This document shows positions 31,964-41,009 of a stretch of 64,000 nt of DNA, in pieces. The DNA comes from a virus: the IMG/VR virus record IMGVR_UViG_3300036715_001578, positions 49,080 to 113,079 of that record. The stretch is one strand, 5' to 3'. Below the pieces are notes generated by a model. That model searched no databases. It saw nothing but the letters and a program-made list of their open reading frames with translations, and was not told where the DNA came from. A program made the position numbers and the translations under genes. Every line of letters starts with the position of its first letter. Position 1 is the first letter of the stretch.

Positions 31964-32872
31964 TTATGCCATGCCAGCAAGCTTACGCTGACGCGAAAGC
32001 CAAGCTGCGGCGGTTGGGTCTGTGATTGCATCGACTTTCTGAACTTGTTCAGTTTCGCCTTCGTTACCGGTGACAACCTTGCTTTCGGTCAGTTGTACAA
32101 CAGCTTCCGGCTTTGCAGTCACCGGGGTAGCCACAGTCGATTCCTTCAGAACGCGTGCGAGGTAAACCTTGTACGCTTCGTCCAGCTTCTCAGTGGATAC
32201 ATTGTTGAGGATGAGCTTCATCTGCTCGCGGGTGGAACCCGTCAGCGGAGTGAGCAGCTCGTCCAGCTTGCTTTGGCGGGCTTCAGCGACGCGTTGGCGT
32301 TCGATGTCAGCCAGGCGCTTGGTAGCGTCTGCAAGCTTGTCTTGTGCTTCAGTGAGTTCACGTTCAGTCTTCGAAGTGTCTTCCTTGAAGATCTTCTTGT
32401 ACTCAACGCCGAACGCTTCAACGATCTTGCGACCGAGTTCGAGCTTCTTGACCTCAGCGATGTCTTCCTTGAGCTCTTCGAACTCCGCGTCAACGCGGGA
32501 CTCGAGGAAGAGGTCGAGCTTGTCAACAAGCATCTCCATCTCTTCGCCGAAGCGGACAGCAAGCTGTTCCTTCTCTTCAACGAGCTTTTCGGCAAACTCA
32601 ACTTCGAGGTCACGGAACTGTTCGATGTCGCCCTTGAGTTCGTCAAATTCGCCCTTGATGGTTTCGTCGAGCTTAATGTTCAGGCTTTCAACGAGTTCTT
32701 CACGGGCCTTGACAAACTCCTCCGTCAGGCGTGCGTTGACTTCAGTCTCGAGCTTGGCGCGTTCCTCGGCCAGGAAAGTGTCGGTGGCAGTCTTGAACTG
32801 CTCCGCCAACGTGGCCTTGGTTTCTTCGCTCAGCAAGTCTGACTCAAGCAGCTTTTTGAGGATTTCATCCAT
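31964..32872 (-). CDS. gp22: Prohead scaffold (core) protein, T4 gp22
   Basis: A 302-residue, almost fully helical coiled-coil protein rich in Glu, Lys and Ala, directly before gp23 as in T4. It begins MDEILKKLLE|SDLL, with several further L-x-E sites (for example RLADIE, KLDELL), in keeping with destruction by the prohead protease during maturation. It shares the late promoter at 32923-32929 with gp23. Confidence 0.85.
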   Translation of the reverse strand: MDEILKKLLESDLLSEETKATLAEQFKTATDTFLAEERAKLETEVNARLTEEFVKAREELVESLNIKLDETIKGEFDELKGDIEQFRDLEVEFAEKLVEEKEQLAVRFGEEMEMLVDKLDLFLESRVDAEFEELKEDIAEVKKLELGRKIVEAFGVEYKKIFKEDTSKTERELTEAQDKLADATKRLADIERQRVAEARQSKLDELLTPLTGSTREQMKLILNNVSTEKLDEAYKVYLARVLKESTVATPVTAKPEAVVQLTESKVVTGNEGETEQVQKVDAITDPTAAAWLSRQRKLAGMA

Positions 32873-32922
32873 TCGTGTTGTCTCCGGTTTAGAGTTGCTG
32901 TCAAATCAATCTTTGACAGAGG

Positions 32923-32929
32923 ATATTTA
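32923..32929 (-). promoter_or_regulatory. Late promoter motif TAAATAT for gp22-gp23
   Basis: Minus-strand TAAATAT with a leader of about 50 bases before ATG 32872. Confidence 0.65.
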
Positions 32930-32964
32930 CTAGCATTCTGAAAAATATGCTACTTTTTGATGAT

Positions 32965-33002
32965 AAAAAAGGCCGAAGCATCGCCGTTATGATGCTTCGG
33001 CC
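32965..33002 (-). terminator. Terminator between gp21 unit and gp22 unit
   Basis: GGCCGAAGCATC pairs with GATGCTTCGGCC over an 8-base loop, followed on the minus strand by TTTTTT. Confidence 0.85.
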
Positions 33003-33064
33003 CTTGATTGCGCCCTCTTGGAAGGGCTGGTTTAGCGAGCTTTTGTCGCTAAGCCGCTTCAGTG

Positions 33065-33385
33065 TTACTCAGTTTTAGGAGCTTCAGCGGCCTTAACAGG
33101 CTCAGCCTTAACCTCTTCAACTGCCACAGCCTTGACAACTTTTTCAGGCTGCTTAACGGCTGGCAGCGGCTTGCCATGCATGCCGCAAGCGTGGAGGACT
33201 TCGTTCTCCCACTTAGCAACTTCAACAACGTCCTTCTTGTCCAGCTTGGCGAAGTTGTCCGTCAGGCGTTTTGCTTCAGCTTGCCATGCATCGCCGGCAA
33301 AACCGTGGGCGAGCATACGCGCTTGCCAGTCATGGCCAACTACGAGCCAGAGGTTATCATATCCAGTGCGTTTTACGTCCAACAT
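33065..33385 (-). CDS. Hypothetical protein of the prohead operon
   Basis: 106 residues: a compact N-terminal domain (WLVVGHDWQARMLAHGFAG) and a Lys/Pro/Ala/Val-rich tail. It is the last gene of the gp21 unit before a terminator. Perhaps a core or decoration protein; no family recognised. Confidence 0.5.
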   Translation of the reverse strand: MLDVKRTGYDNLWLVVGHDWQARMLAHGFAGDAWQAEAKRLTDNFAKLDKKDVVEVAKWENEVLHACGMHGKPLPAVKQPEKVVKAVAVEEVKAEPVKAAEAPKTE

Positions 33386-33892
33386 TTATTGCTCCTCAAT
33401 CGGCTTTGCCGTGTAGAAAGTGATCGGCGCTGCGTCATCATTCGGGCCCACAAGGGACACAACGAAGTCGCCGCGCTTCATCAAGCGCTTGATGCCGATA
33501 CGGCCAGTGAGGGTGAAGCCTGCACGCTTGACACGCTCCAGGGTAACTTCGCCGTCCGTTGAGATGCCCAGGGCACGTGCGGCACGCTTGAACTCGCGCT
33601 CAGAGCCTGAGGTGACGCCGTAGACGGCAGCACGTTCATGCTCACGACCGAAGATTGCGTAGACGCGCTTCGTCTCGCGACGAAGGTCTTGATTCTCGGT
33701 TTGTTCGAGGTTTGTGTAGATGTCAAACTTCGGACGGAAGAAGAACGCTGTCTTATTCGGCGCGAGGCTTGTATCACCTTCAGGAGGAGCTACAGCTGCA
33801 TCATCTGCAGCAATTTCAGGCTCCTTCTTTACCTTAGGTTTAGCCTTCGACTCCGTGAGGATGACGAGGGACTTCAAAAGTTCGAGTTCCAT
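33386..33892 (-). CDS. Prohead operon protein with possible protease site
   Basis: 168 residues. The N-terminus MELELLKSLVILTE|SKAK contains L-T-E, the same type of site used by gp21 in T4, and is followed by a Lys/Pro/Ala linker and a compact domain (KRVYAIFGREHERAAVYG...FVVSLVGPNDDAAPITFY). Between gp21 and gp22 it may be a core protein in the place of T4 gp67/gp68, whose genes also lie near gp21. Not proven by similarity. Confidence 0.5.
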   Translation of the reverse strand: MELELLKSLVILTESKAKPKVKKEPEIAADDAAVAPPEGDTSLAPNKTAFFFRPKFDIYTNLEQTENQDLRRETKRVYAIFGREHERAAVYGVTSGSEREFKRAARALGISTDGEVTLERVKRAGFTLTGRIGIKRLMKRGDFVVSLVGPNDDAAPITFYTAKPIEEQ

Positions 33893-33894
33893 GA

Positions 33895-34530
33895 TTACTT
33901 CCTGAGCTGTTGGCCAGTGAGCTTTTCGAAGAAGAAGGCGAGCTCCTTCGCGAAGTACTTCTGGGCGTCATTGCTGTGGACCATCGCTTCAGCGAGGGTC
34001 ATGATCTTCTTATTTTCTGTCAGCGCTTCCATGACATGGCCAGGGAATGCATTCGGTGCGGACGGAGTTGCAACTACGTCAACGGTTACTAGCGAGAAGC
34101 CTGACACGCGGCCTTCGACCACGTTACCCGAGCCGCGCGAGGAGACGCCCAGCTTGCCGCCAGCGTTCAAGATAGCCTTAACGATCTGACCCTTCGGGTG
34201 ACCTTCGATGATGCGTGCCTTGCCGATCGCGTTTGCGCCGTCCATCTTCATCTCGGTGATGATGTGCGACACGTTGTTGAGGTCGATCGTCAGGTTGTCG
34301 GGGTGGTTCAGCTCGCCGTAGACCGTCTGGCCTTCAGCGATACGCTGGTTGATCGAGTTCACCGAAGCGGCGATCTCCTCCAGCGGGTACACACGACCGT
34401 TGCCGTTGACGAGGTCAGCTTGCATGAAGATGCCGCTGAGGTAGGAGGACTTCGTAGAGTCATGCTCCTCGACAATCAGCCGTGCGTTCGACGGGTGGAT
34501 GCTTTCGATGAGAACGAGCTTGTCAGACAT
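33895..34530 (-). CDS. gp21: Prohead core protease, T4 gp21
   Basis: A 211-residue protein with TVYGELNHPDNLTIDL (catalytic His) and KLGVSSRGSGNV (catalytic Ser), the core of the gp21/U9 family of herpes-assemblin-like proteases. In T4 this enzyme cuts capsid, scaffold and internal proteins after L/I-x-E. Its presence here supports the reading of the many L-L-E N-termini as substrates. The late motif at 34556-34562 drives it, with AAGGGA before ATG 34530. Confidence 0.92.
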   Translation of the reverse strand: MSDKLVLIESIHPSNARLIVEEHDSTKSSYLSGIFMQADLVNGNGRVYPLEEIAASVNSINQRIAEGQTVYGELNHPDNLTIDLNNVSHIITEMKMDGANAIGKARIIEGHPKGQIVKAILNAGGKLGVSSRGSGNVVEGRVSGFSLVTVDVVATPSAPNAFPGHVMEALTENKKIMTLAEAMVHSNDAQKYFAKELAFFFEKLTGQQLRK

Positions 34531-34555
34531 TGGGATCCCTTGGGGAGTAACTGTG

Positions 34556-34562
34556 CTATTTA
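34556..34562 (-). promoter_or_regulatory. Late promoter motif TAAATAG for gp21
   Basis: Minus-strand TAAATAG, 25 bases before ATG 34530, with a ribosome site between. Confidence 0.65.
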
Positions 34563-34584
34563 CCGAGCAAAATGCTAGTGAAGG

Positions 34585-34605
34585 CTAATCCGTGAAGAGC
34601 TTCAT
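34585..34605 (-). pseudogene. Vestige of a further targeting-peptide gene
   Basis: An ATG overlapping the upstream stop reads M-K-L-F-T-D and then TAG. The position and first three residues match the start of the M-K-L proteins upstream, so this may be the stub of a deleted paralog. Weak because it is so short. Confidence 0.3.
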
Positions 34606-35108
34606 CCTTCCCACTCTTCGACCCACACCATGGTGTCTTCAAGTGAGGTAAAGCTAGCTGTTCGGTCACCTGACTTATCAGCATGATTAGCTATCCACTC
34701 ACCGTCATACTCAAACTCAAAGCGTACTTCAAATGTCGATGGGTGGATGCGCTTCTCAGCGATTAGCAAAATCGTCCCGTCGCCGTCATTGATGATGAAG
34801 CTGTATTTGTAGCCTTTTAAGCTTTTAACCAACTCATGCTTCAGGTCAAGTAGGGCAGCCACTGATAGCAAGGCCGCTTCGGGATGGTCAGCAAAGTCAA
34901 CCTCGTAGACGAGCTTAGGCTGAGCTGAGGTGATAGTACGGCTCTCAAAGTTGAATGTTACTTTGACGTCGCCCTTTTTCATTGTCAATGCACCCTTTGA
35001 CAAGCTAATCTCCCAGCTGTCATCATGCAAGTCATCCACAACAGCTTGTTGAACAGTGAGCATATCCTTCGAGGTAACGGTTTGCTCAAGCAGGTTAGTC
35101 AGCTTCAT
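34602..35108 (-). CDS. FQQ-family protein with capsid-targeting-like peptide
   Basis: 168 residues, starting MKLTNLLE|Q, then MLTVQQAVVDDLHDDSWEIS, the family core. Beta-rich middle (FNFESRTITSAQPKLVYEV) and an acidic C-terminus (VWVEEWEG). Lies between the portal and prohead protease genes, overlapping its upstream neighbour by ATGA. Likely packaged in the prohead; function unknown. Confidence 0.65.
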   Translation of the reverse strand: MKLTNLLEQTVTSKDMLTVQQAVVDDLHDDSWEISLSKGALTMKKGDVKVTFNFESRTITSAQPKLVYEVDFADHPEAALLSVAALLDLKHELVKSLKGYKYSFIINDGDGTILLIAEKRIHPSTFEVRFEFEYDGEWIANHADKSGDRTASFTSLEDTMVWVEEWEG

Positions 35109-35677
35109 ACTATCTTCTCGAGCTTCTTGACCATGTCATCATAGCCCTCAAAGTCATGGCCTTGGAGAAACTTATTTTGAGGCATCTTATCAAATGGCAA
35201 CAGCATGTAATTCATATGCACGTTCTTATAGCTGTCATAACCAAGCATCACGATGATCGGAGGCTCGCTGCCGTGTGCTTCATGATGGAAGTTCTCCATC
35301 TTCGAGCCAGCTGAATACAGTGTCACGTTATGCCTTGCGCACAGCTCAGCTTTCTCATCATTTGTGAGCTGCTTAAAGCCATGCGCGAGCAGCCACGCCT
35401 TCATCTTAGGAATAGCCATTCGCTCATTGATGATCTCGACTACACCGTGAATGAACAGCGGATGGTTAATGCTGCATTTCTGAGCGTAAAATCTGACATG
35501 CTCCGGGTCCTTCATGTCGAGCTTCATCGGCTGCTTCAGGGAAGGGTGTCGAATTAGGATCTTGTCGCTGCTAACCTGCACGTTGAAGTCATCATCAAGC
35601 TGATCAACCAACTCTTGCTGGAACTTCAAGAGCTGTTGCCGGGGGACAGCTCCTTCGAGCAGGTTAGATAGCTTCAT
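35105..35677 (-). CDS. FQQ-family protein with capsid-targeting-like peptide
   Basis: 190 residues. The start MKLSNLLE|G is nearly identical to that of the next gene. The core LLKFQQELVDQLDDDFNVQV is the clearest copy of the F-Q-Q-x-L domain. Further parts: FYAQKCSINHPLFIHGVVEI and PPIIVMLGYDSYKNVHMNYM. Overlaps the portal stop (ATGA), so it is made with head proteins. Likely an internal head protein; role unknown. Confidence 0.7.
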   Translation of the reverse strand: MKLSNLLEGAVPRQQLLKFQQELVDQLDDDFNVQVSSDKILIRHPSLKQPMKLDMKDPEHVRFYAQKCSINHPLFIHGVVEIINERMAIPKMKAWLLAHGFKQLTNDEKAELCARHNVTLYSAGSKMENFHHEAHGSEPPIIVMLGYDSYKNVHMNYMLLPFDKMPQNKFLQGHDFEGYDDMVKKLEKIV

Positions 35678-37350
35678 CCTAAGGTCTTCTTCATGTCATC
35701 GACGGATGGCAGGTCAGCGCCTGCTTCTGCTTCGTCATCCGGAGCTTCCTCTTCGCCGCCTTCTTCAGCTTCCTCCTCCGGCGCGGCTTCGTCTTCAGCC
35801 GGCTCTTGTTCCTCTGGGGCTACCTGCTGCTTCGAGGCCGCTACGTGGTTGTCCCACGACTCGTCAACCTTCGGCTCAGGGCGATGCTCGATCCAGTTCT
35901 TGTCGTACATCATGCGGATGATGGTCAGGCGCTCGTCGATGTCATCGGCAGGCAGGCCAAGCTCCTTCTTGAGAATCTCTTCGTTCATTTGGATCTCGTC
36001 TTCTGACCAACCCAGGTAGCGCGACAGCTTAACGCGCCCGGCGATGAACTCAACGTCCTTGATATTGTTGAAGTTGGACATCAACTTCTCATCGACTTCG
36101 GCCTGCTTGTACACGTCGAAGTTTTGCGGGTCGGTGAGCTCAATCTTGAACAGGTTCGAGTCGACACGGATGCCTGCTGACTTGAGGTAAGCCTTGAACT
36201 CGCGGTCGTAGGACGGGCATAGGTTGCGCTGCAGCCGCTGCACGTACTTGAAGAAGTTGCGCTCCTCCATGTAGGCGACGCCGACCTTACCGTCCTGCAC
36301 CTGCGAGCCGTTGTCATCCGAACCGCGCATGTAGCTCGATGGGATCCGCAGGCCTTGCAGGAAGATGTTCTGGAAGTAGTTCAGGTCCTTGATCTCGCCG
36401 AGGTTCTCACCGCCGGAGAGCGTGTCAACCTTTGAGCCTCGGCCGTCGGCCGTTTGCATGAAGAAGTAATCTTCGACCATGGACATCGGGTTGTAGACGC
36501 TGTCGATCTTCTCTTGACCGCCCGACTCGTTAGGCATGCGCTTCTGCTTGATCTCGTTTTTGATCGCTTCGAGGTAGGCCTTAGCGCGCTGGGGCGGCAT
36601 GTTGCCCACGTCAATCGAGAAGACGCGACGTTCAGGGGCTCGCACGATTCGGTAGATGATGACCGAGTCTTGCAGCAAGCTCAAGTGGCGGAACGCCTTG
36701 ATGACCGGAAAGAGGACGGACTCGCCGAACGGTCCATTGTCGCCGATGCCCGAAGACAGCGAGAAGTGGACCATGCCTGCAGCAGGCACGATCTCAGCGT
36801 CACCGAAGGAGTTCTTGTCAGAGCTGTCGCCCTTACGCACTTGGTAAAACTGGGGCTTGCCCGTTTCCTTGTCCAAGTGGATGCCGATCACGTCGGACGG
36901 GTCAACATACTCCCACAGTTTGAAGTCAGAGGTTTTGCGGAAGAAGCAGTCGCCGAACTTGACCGTCATGCGAGCGATGTCAAAGCTTAGCTTATACAGG
37001 TTCTGCATGTCACACCAGTGCCGCAGGGCAGCGCGCACGGTCACAACGATGTTCTCAGGCACCTCCTCATTGGCCTCAGACTGATACGTAATCTTGAAAG
37101 GGAGGTTGGTCTTTGTGTCCTCGCTCGTCATCTCAGCCGCAATCTGATCAAGCGCGCGAGAGACGAACACGTCGCCGTCCATGTTCTTGTACTGCGAGTA
37201 CTTTTGGAAGCGGCTACCCGCACCCTTCATGACCTTGCTATACCAGCTGAAGTTGCTGTAGAGCTTGAAGTCGTCAGGGTCACCAACGTAGCTGGTCTTC
37301 GGTGCGGAGGGCTTGACAATCCTCCAGAAGTCTACAAATTGACCAGCCAT
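35674..37350 (-). CDS. gp20: Portal protein, T4 gp20
   Basis: 558 residues. DSVIIYRIVRAPERRVFSID, then NMPPQRAKAYLE and YFQNIFLQGLRIPSSYMRG, is the signature of the T4 portal. The C-terminal tail is very acidic (many Glu/Asp/Ala), like that of other T4 relatives. It forms the dodecameric vertex for packaging and head assembly. The start MAGQFVDFW at 37350 overlaps the stop of the homing endonuclease gene (TAATG); an ATG six codons earlier is less likely. Confidence 0.93.
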   Translation of the reverse strand: MAGQFVDFWRIVKPSAPKTSYVGDPDDFKLYSNFSWYSKVMKGAGSRFQKYSQYKNMDGDVFVSRALDQIAAEMTSEDTKTNLPFKITYQSEANEEVPENIVVTVRAALRHWCDMQNLYKLSFDIARMTVKFGDCFFRKTSDFKLWEYVDPSDVIGIHLDKETGKPQFYQVRKGDSSDKNSFGDAEIVPAAGMVHFSLSSGIGDNGPFGESVLFPVIKAFRHLSLLQDSVIIYRIVRAPERRVFSIDVGNMPPQRAKAYLEAIKNEIKQKRMPNESGGQEKIDSVYNPMSMVEDYFFMQTADGRGSKVDTLSGGENLGEIKDLNYFQNIFLQGLRIPSSYMRGSDDNGSQVQDGKVGVAYMEERNFFKYVQRLQRNLCPSYDREFKAYLKSAGIRVDSNLFKIELTDPQNFDVYKQAEVDEKLMSNFNNIKDVEFIAGRVKLSRYLGWSEDEIQMNEEILKKELGLPADDIDERLTIIRMMYDKNWIEHRPEPKVDESWDNHVAASKQQVAPEEQEPAEDEAAPEEEAEEGGEEEAPDDEAEAGADLPSVDDMKKTLG

Positions 37351-37955
37351 TATTTTGCTCCCTTGCAATTTGCAAAGTGATAACGAGACATGTTAGGGCC
37401 TCGACCGCTTATACCGCAAGGGCATACACGTGTTGAGTAAAACTCACCTGAGGCCTTCTTATCGGCCCAGTATTGGGATTTGCTATGAGACATATGCGCC
37501 TTATACTCATCGGTATGTAACCGACCTTGACCAGCTTCAGCGATCTTACGCTTATGCTCAGCCGAGAGAATCTTTTTCTTAGTCCTTGCTGCCCAACCAG
37601 CAGAAATGTTCTTTCGACGCTCAACATCAAGCACCGGATCTCGTTGCATTATGCTATGCTGCTGTCGAGCAAACTCAAATAACCGTGCATTCACATATCG
37701 CTCATGATCAGGGCTAAAGCATTTCATTTTGGCTAAGGCAAGTACCATCTTGTACTTATCCTTCCCTTCGGTCATCTTCACAAGCAAGGCGTGACAGATA
37801 AAATGCTCACGTGTTGTTAAGCTAACCACATTACTCTGGTCATCAGTCCCGCCCAATGATTTGGGAAGCACATGATGACGTTCAGCATAGCCATCTAAAA
37901 TGCGATGTCGAGCTGAATCGATGATAGCATTGTAGCAACGGCTATACTTATTTAT
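37350..37955 (-). CDS. HNH homing endonuclease without a canonical start
   Basis: The frame reads NKYSRCYNAIIDSARHRILD, GYAERHHVLPKSLGG and DQSNVVSLTTREHFICHALL, a full HNH homing endonuclease N-terminus, then a NUMOD-like tail (RKNISAGWAARTKKKILSAE) and C-terminal Cys/His residues. Upstream is a TGA; between it and the catalytic HH there is no ATG, GTG or TTG in frame, only ATA (37955), ATC and ATT. The position where the Met should be reads ATA and overlaps a late motif. Either ATA/ATT is used or a start-codon mutation has silenced the gene. If translation begins at 37871 (ATG is absent; GTG) the HH is lost. Confidence 0.65.
   Translation of the reverse strand: MNKYSRCYNAIIDSARHRILDGYAERHHVLPKSLGGTDDQSNVVSLTTREHFICHALLVKMTEGKDKYKMVLALAKMKCFSPDHERYVNARLFEFARQQHSIMQRDPVLDVERRKNISAGWAARTKKKILSAEHKRKIAEAGQGRLHTDEYKAHMSHSKSQYWADKKASGEFYSTRVCPCGISGRGPNMSRYHFANCKGAK
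37948..37954 (-). promoter_or_regulatory. TAAATAA motif inside the start of the HNH gene
   Basis: Overlaps the first HNH codons; could serve the HNH or portal genes. Confidence 0.35.
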
Positions 37956-37970
37956 CCACGATCAATGGAG

Positions 37971-37977
37971 CTATTTA
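37971..37977 (-). promoter_or_regulatory. Late promoter motif TAAATAG upstream of HNH and portal
   Basis: Probably the original portal promoter, now separated from the portal by the inserted HNH gene. Confidence 0.55.
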
Positions 37978-37985
37978 GGCGCCGC

Positions 37986-40900
37986 TTAAGGCGCTACATT
38001 TGCTCCGGCTTGTGGGTCCATCTGGTAGCCACGGCGTGAGCCAGGTGACTTACCGAGGAGGTTGACCAGCGAGCTAAGCAGGGAGGTATGCTTTTGCAGC
38101 TCATCTAGCGTCGGGTTGTTGCTTGAAACCTGGCGCGAGCCGGTCATGACTGGAGCCGACGACGTGCCGCTTACAGGCGCGGAAGCCGGTACAGGCGTAG
38201 TGACGGTAGCCTGACCTGGCGTGACCAACGGCATGTTGCCTGCTTGTACTTGGGCTAAGTACTGCATCGTCCGGTTTGAACGATCCTCTACGCCGTTGAA
38301 GCCACCGTTGATCGACTTAGTCAACCCGTTGAAGTCACCATTGGCGGCGAGGTCGGCTGATGAACCACCCTCGCGGTCCTTCGTCACATACCATGCGGCG
38401 ATCTGTGCGGCGATCTGTGGATCAGACGCCATGTCTGGGTTGCCCACGAGGTCAATTCCGAGCGCTTTTGAGGCCTGCTCATAGTTCGACTTACCCGTCA
38501 GCTGTATGAACCCACGACCGCGAAACTTGTAGCCGTCACCTGACGTTGTGTTACCCAGGTCCGTGCGCCCTTCATACTTGCTAAAGTAGGAGGCAGCGCC
38601 GCCTTCAAACAGCTTGCTGAAGCCGCCCGACTCGTGCGAGAGCTGACCCATCAACATCGCTTGCTGACGAGGATCGGTGATGCCCTTGTCGGCGAGCGCC
38701 TTCAGCATCAGAGCTTCGTTTGTCTTATTTGTCGCACTGCTTTGAGTCGGTGTGGCTGCGGCTGGCGGTGCAGAGACTTGCGGCACTGATGTCGGCGTGG
38801 CGCCTCGGCCTTGGCTCTTTAGCCAAGCGCTCTCCTTGTCGATACGGCCTGCTTGAGCAGAGTTGGTGATGTTCTCAAGCCCGAAGAACGAGCCAACCTT
38901 CTCAATGCCACGACCCGTACCTGACTGCATCTTCTCCCACGCAGTCATCTGGTTCCAGTTGGCGTCATCCTGGGTTTCATCAATCTTGTTATCACCGACA
39001 CCAGCCAAACCTAAGACCTTGTCAAGGCCGAAGGCCATGACCCAGCGCATCACGCCGCCTAGGACGTTCTTAAGCAAGCCTCCTACACCTGTAGAGAAGG
39101 ACGTTGCCGACTTTAACATCTTACCTGCTACGTTCTGCACAGCGCCGCGCACGGTTGAGCTGGTAGCAAGCATCGCAGCGCCAAACGCTGAGACAGCTGA
39201 CGTGAACGGGTTGCCCATCACGGCTGTTACACCGTCAACAGCGTCTCGCAGCCGGCCAAATGCCTTACCTAGCTCGGTCGTCTCGCCGTTGGCGCCTGAC
39301 AGCGTATTGCTATATGACGCAGCCGCGAGTTTGTCTTGGCCAGCCTTTGACTGGTCGAAGCCTCGAGCTTGAGCGCTATTTGCATCCTTACCTAAGCCCA
39401 TGTACTTTTCGAGCTCTTTACCCGCTGCGGCTGCTCGGTCAACGAATACATTGCCCTTAAAGCTCGCGTCTGTACCATCCGCGTCACGCTGGGCAGTAAT
39501 GATGTCTCGCATCTTGGCCATCGACTTAAACAGCTCGACGTTGTTAACCATGTAAGTGCTTTGATCTTGCGTGCTCATTTTTTGGAGCCGCTCCATCTCA
39601 CCTGATGACACAAAGTCCATCAACTTTTTAGAGATGTCAGGGTCGGTGCCTTGAACGGCCTGCGCGCCCGATGCAATTGCTTGTCGAGCCGCAGCGCGCT
39701 CCATCTGTGCATCAGCCTGCCTGTTCTGCTGAGGATTAAATGTTGCGTCGACCCGCTTGGTCATCTCTACGATCTGGTCATTGTTCAGACCCATCAACTT
39801 CAGCGTTTGGGTCCGAGTCATGATCTCTTGCATTTGCAAACCGATCGTCTTCGTGTCGCCGCTGATCAGCCGTGCTTGCAAGCCTTCGCTCTTCAGCTGT
39901 TGCTCATAGAGGTTAGCGAACTCTTCAGCTGTATCGCCGAACGCGCCGTTGAACAGCTTGAACTGCTTGTTCAAAGCCTTGATGTTTGAGGTATAGGCGT
40001 CCGAAACATCTTTGTTGGCGCTCATCATGCCAAAGCCGGCTTTTGAGAAGCCTGAGAGGATCACAGCCGCAGCCTTCTTGCCCTCCTTGCCCAAGTACTC
40101 GAGCCCAACGGATGACGCCGACAAGACCGACTCAAACTTAGCAATGCCTTCAGCGCCGCCGCCCATGACAGCGATCATGTCACGGTTTGCGCTAACCAAC
40201 CCTTCAAACTCTTCAGCCGTCATCCGTAGCTTAAGAGCTGAAATGTTCATCTGAGCCATTGAACCGACAAGGCCCTTGTTAGCTAGACGGATGCTTTGAC
40301 CCCAAAGCTCACCCACAGCCTTCTTGGCCAGGTCGAGCGCGATGCTGAACTTGCCAAAGCCGCCGATGCTGTCCTGCACCTTTGAGTGCATACCCTCGAG
40401 AGCCTTGCCGATGCGAGCCGACGGCTTTGCGAGGTCTTGGGACGCGCGGATGATGGCAGCCTTGTTGGCCTTAGCCTCAGCGACCAACGCATCAATATTC
40501 TTTGACGCAACTCCGGCTGAGATACCTAGATCGTTGAGCTGATTCCTGAAGACGCTGTGGGCCCTTGATGCGGCCTTGACCGTTGCGCTGCGAGACTTAG
40601 CTTCAGCAGCAGTATTGCCGTTGGCGGCCTTGATAGCTTGCTTATGCTTGTGCTTGATCTCATTCAGGCTCTTCTTGTAAGCCTCTTGAGCCTTGACAAG
40701 CGAGTCACCCTTTTGCTCAAGCCGGTCAATGACTTTGGCTAGCTCGCGAGGCGAATGCTTGTGAGCCTTGATCTGCTCCTTGATCGAGTCTTCTAACAGG
40801 CCTGACTGCTTAGCTAGGGCCGTCAGAGCGCTCGCTGTCTTGTCCAAGACGACATTGCTCGCCTCGTCCATGTTCTTCTCAAGCCTGGCTGTAGCGCGTG

Positions 40901-40988
40901 CCAGACGCGTAGCCTCCGTCGCGGCCGCCCTAAGGCCTCGCGTCAGGTTTTCTACATCTTTTAGCGCGCTGTCTTTGTTGTCGGCCAC
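37986..40988 (-). CDS. gp29: Tape measure protein with GH19 lysozyme-like domain
   Basis: 1000 residues from a GTG at 40988 (GGAG upstream). Residues 1-250 are helical and Lys/Ala-rich; the middle has Ala/Gly-rich amphipathic and hydrophobic stretches as in tape measure proteins. Residues about 780-945 are a glycoside hydrolase 19-type domain: GQLSHESGGFSKLFEGG (catalytic Glu in HESGG), KFRGRGFIQLTGKSNYEQAS and AAWYVTKDREGG. Tape measures set tail length and can open peptidoglycan. The gene is beside gp26-like genes, as gp29 is among hub genes in T4. T4 carries its lysozyme on gp5 instead. Confidence 0.8.
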   Translation of the reverse strand: MADNKDSALKDVENLTRGLRAAATEATRLARATARLEKNMDEASNVVLDKTASALTALAKQSGLLEDSIKEQIKAHKHSPRELAKVIDRLEQKGDSLVKAQEAYKKSLNEIKHKHKQAIKAANGNTAAEAKSRSATVKAASRAHSVFRNQLNDLGISAGVASKNIDALVAEAKANKAAIIRASQDLAKPSARIGKALEGMHSKVQDSIGGFGKFSIALDLAKKAVGELWGQSIRLANKGLVGSMAQMNISALKLRMTAEEFEGLVSANRDMIAVMGGGAEGIAKFESVLSASSVGLEYLGKEGKKAAAVILSGFSKAGFGMMSANKDVSDAYTSNIKALNKQFKLFNGAFGDTAEEFANLYEQQLKSEGLQARLISGDTKTIGLQMQEIMTRTQTLKLMGLNNDQIVEMTKRVDATFNPQQNRQADAQMERAAARQAIASGAQAVQGTDPDISKKLMDFVSSGEMERLQKMSTQDQSTYMVNNVELFKSMAKMRDIITAQRDADGTDASFKGNVFVDRAAAAGKELEKYMGLGKDANSAQARGFDQSKAGQDKLAAASYSNTLSGANGETTELGKAFGRLRDAVDGVTAVMGNPFTSAVSAFGAAMLATSSTVRGAVQNVAGKMLKSATSFSTGVGGLLKNVLGGVMRWVMAFGLDKVLGLAGVGDNKIDETQDDANWNQMTAWEKMQSGTGRGIEKVGSFFGLENITNSAQAGRIDKESAWLKSQGRGATPTSVPQVSAPPAAATPTQSSATNKTNEALMLKALADKGITDPRQQAMLMGQLSHESGGFSKLFEGGAASYFSKYEGRTDLGNTTSGDGYKFRGRGFIQLTGKSNYEQASKALGIDLVGNPDMASDPQIAAQIAAWYVTKDREGGSSADLAANGDFNGLTKSINGGFNGVEDRSNRTMQYLAQVQAGNMPLVTPGQATVTTPVPASAPVSGTSSAPVMTGSRQVSSNNPTLDELQKHTSLLSSLVNLLGKSPGSRRGYQMDPQAGANVAP

Positions 40989-41009
40989 TGAGTGGACTCC
41001 AGGAGGTGA

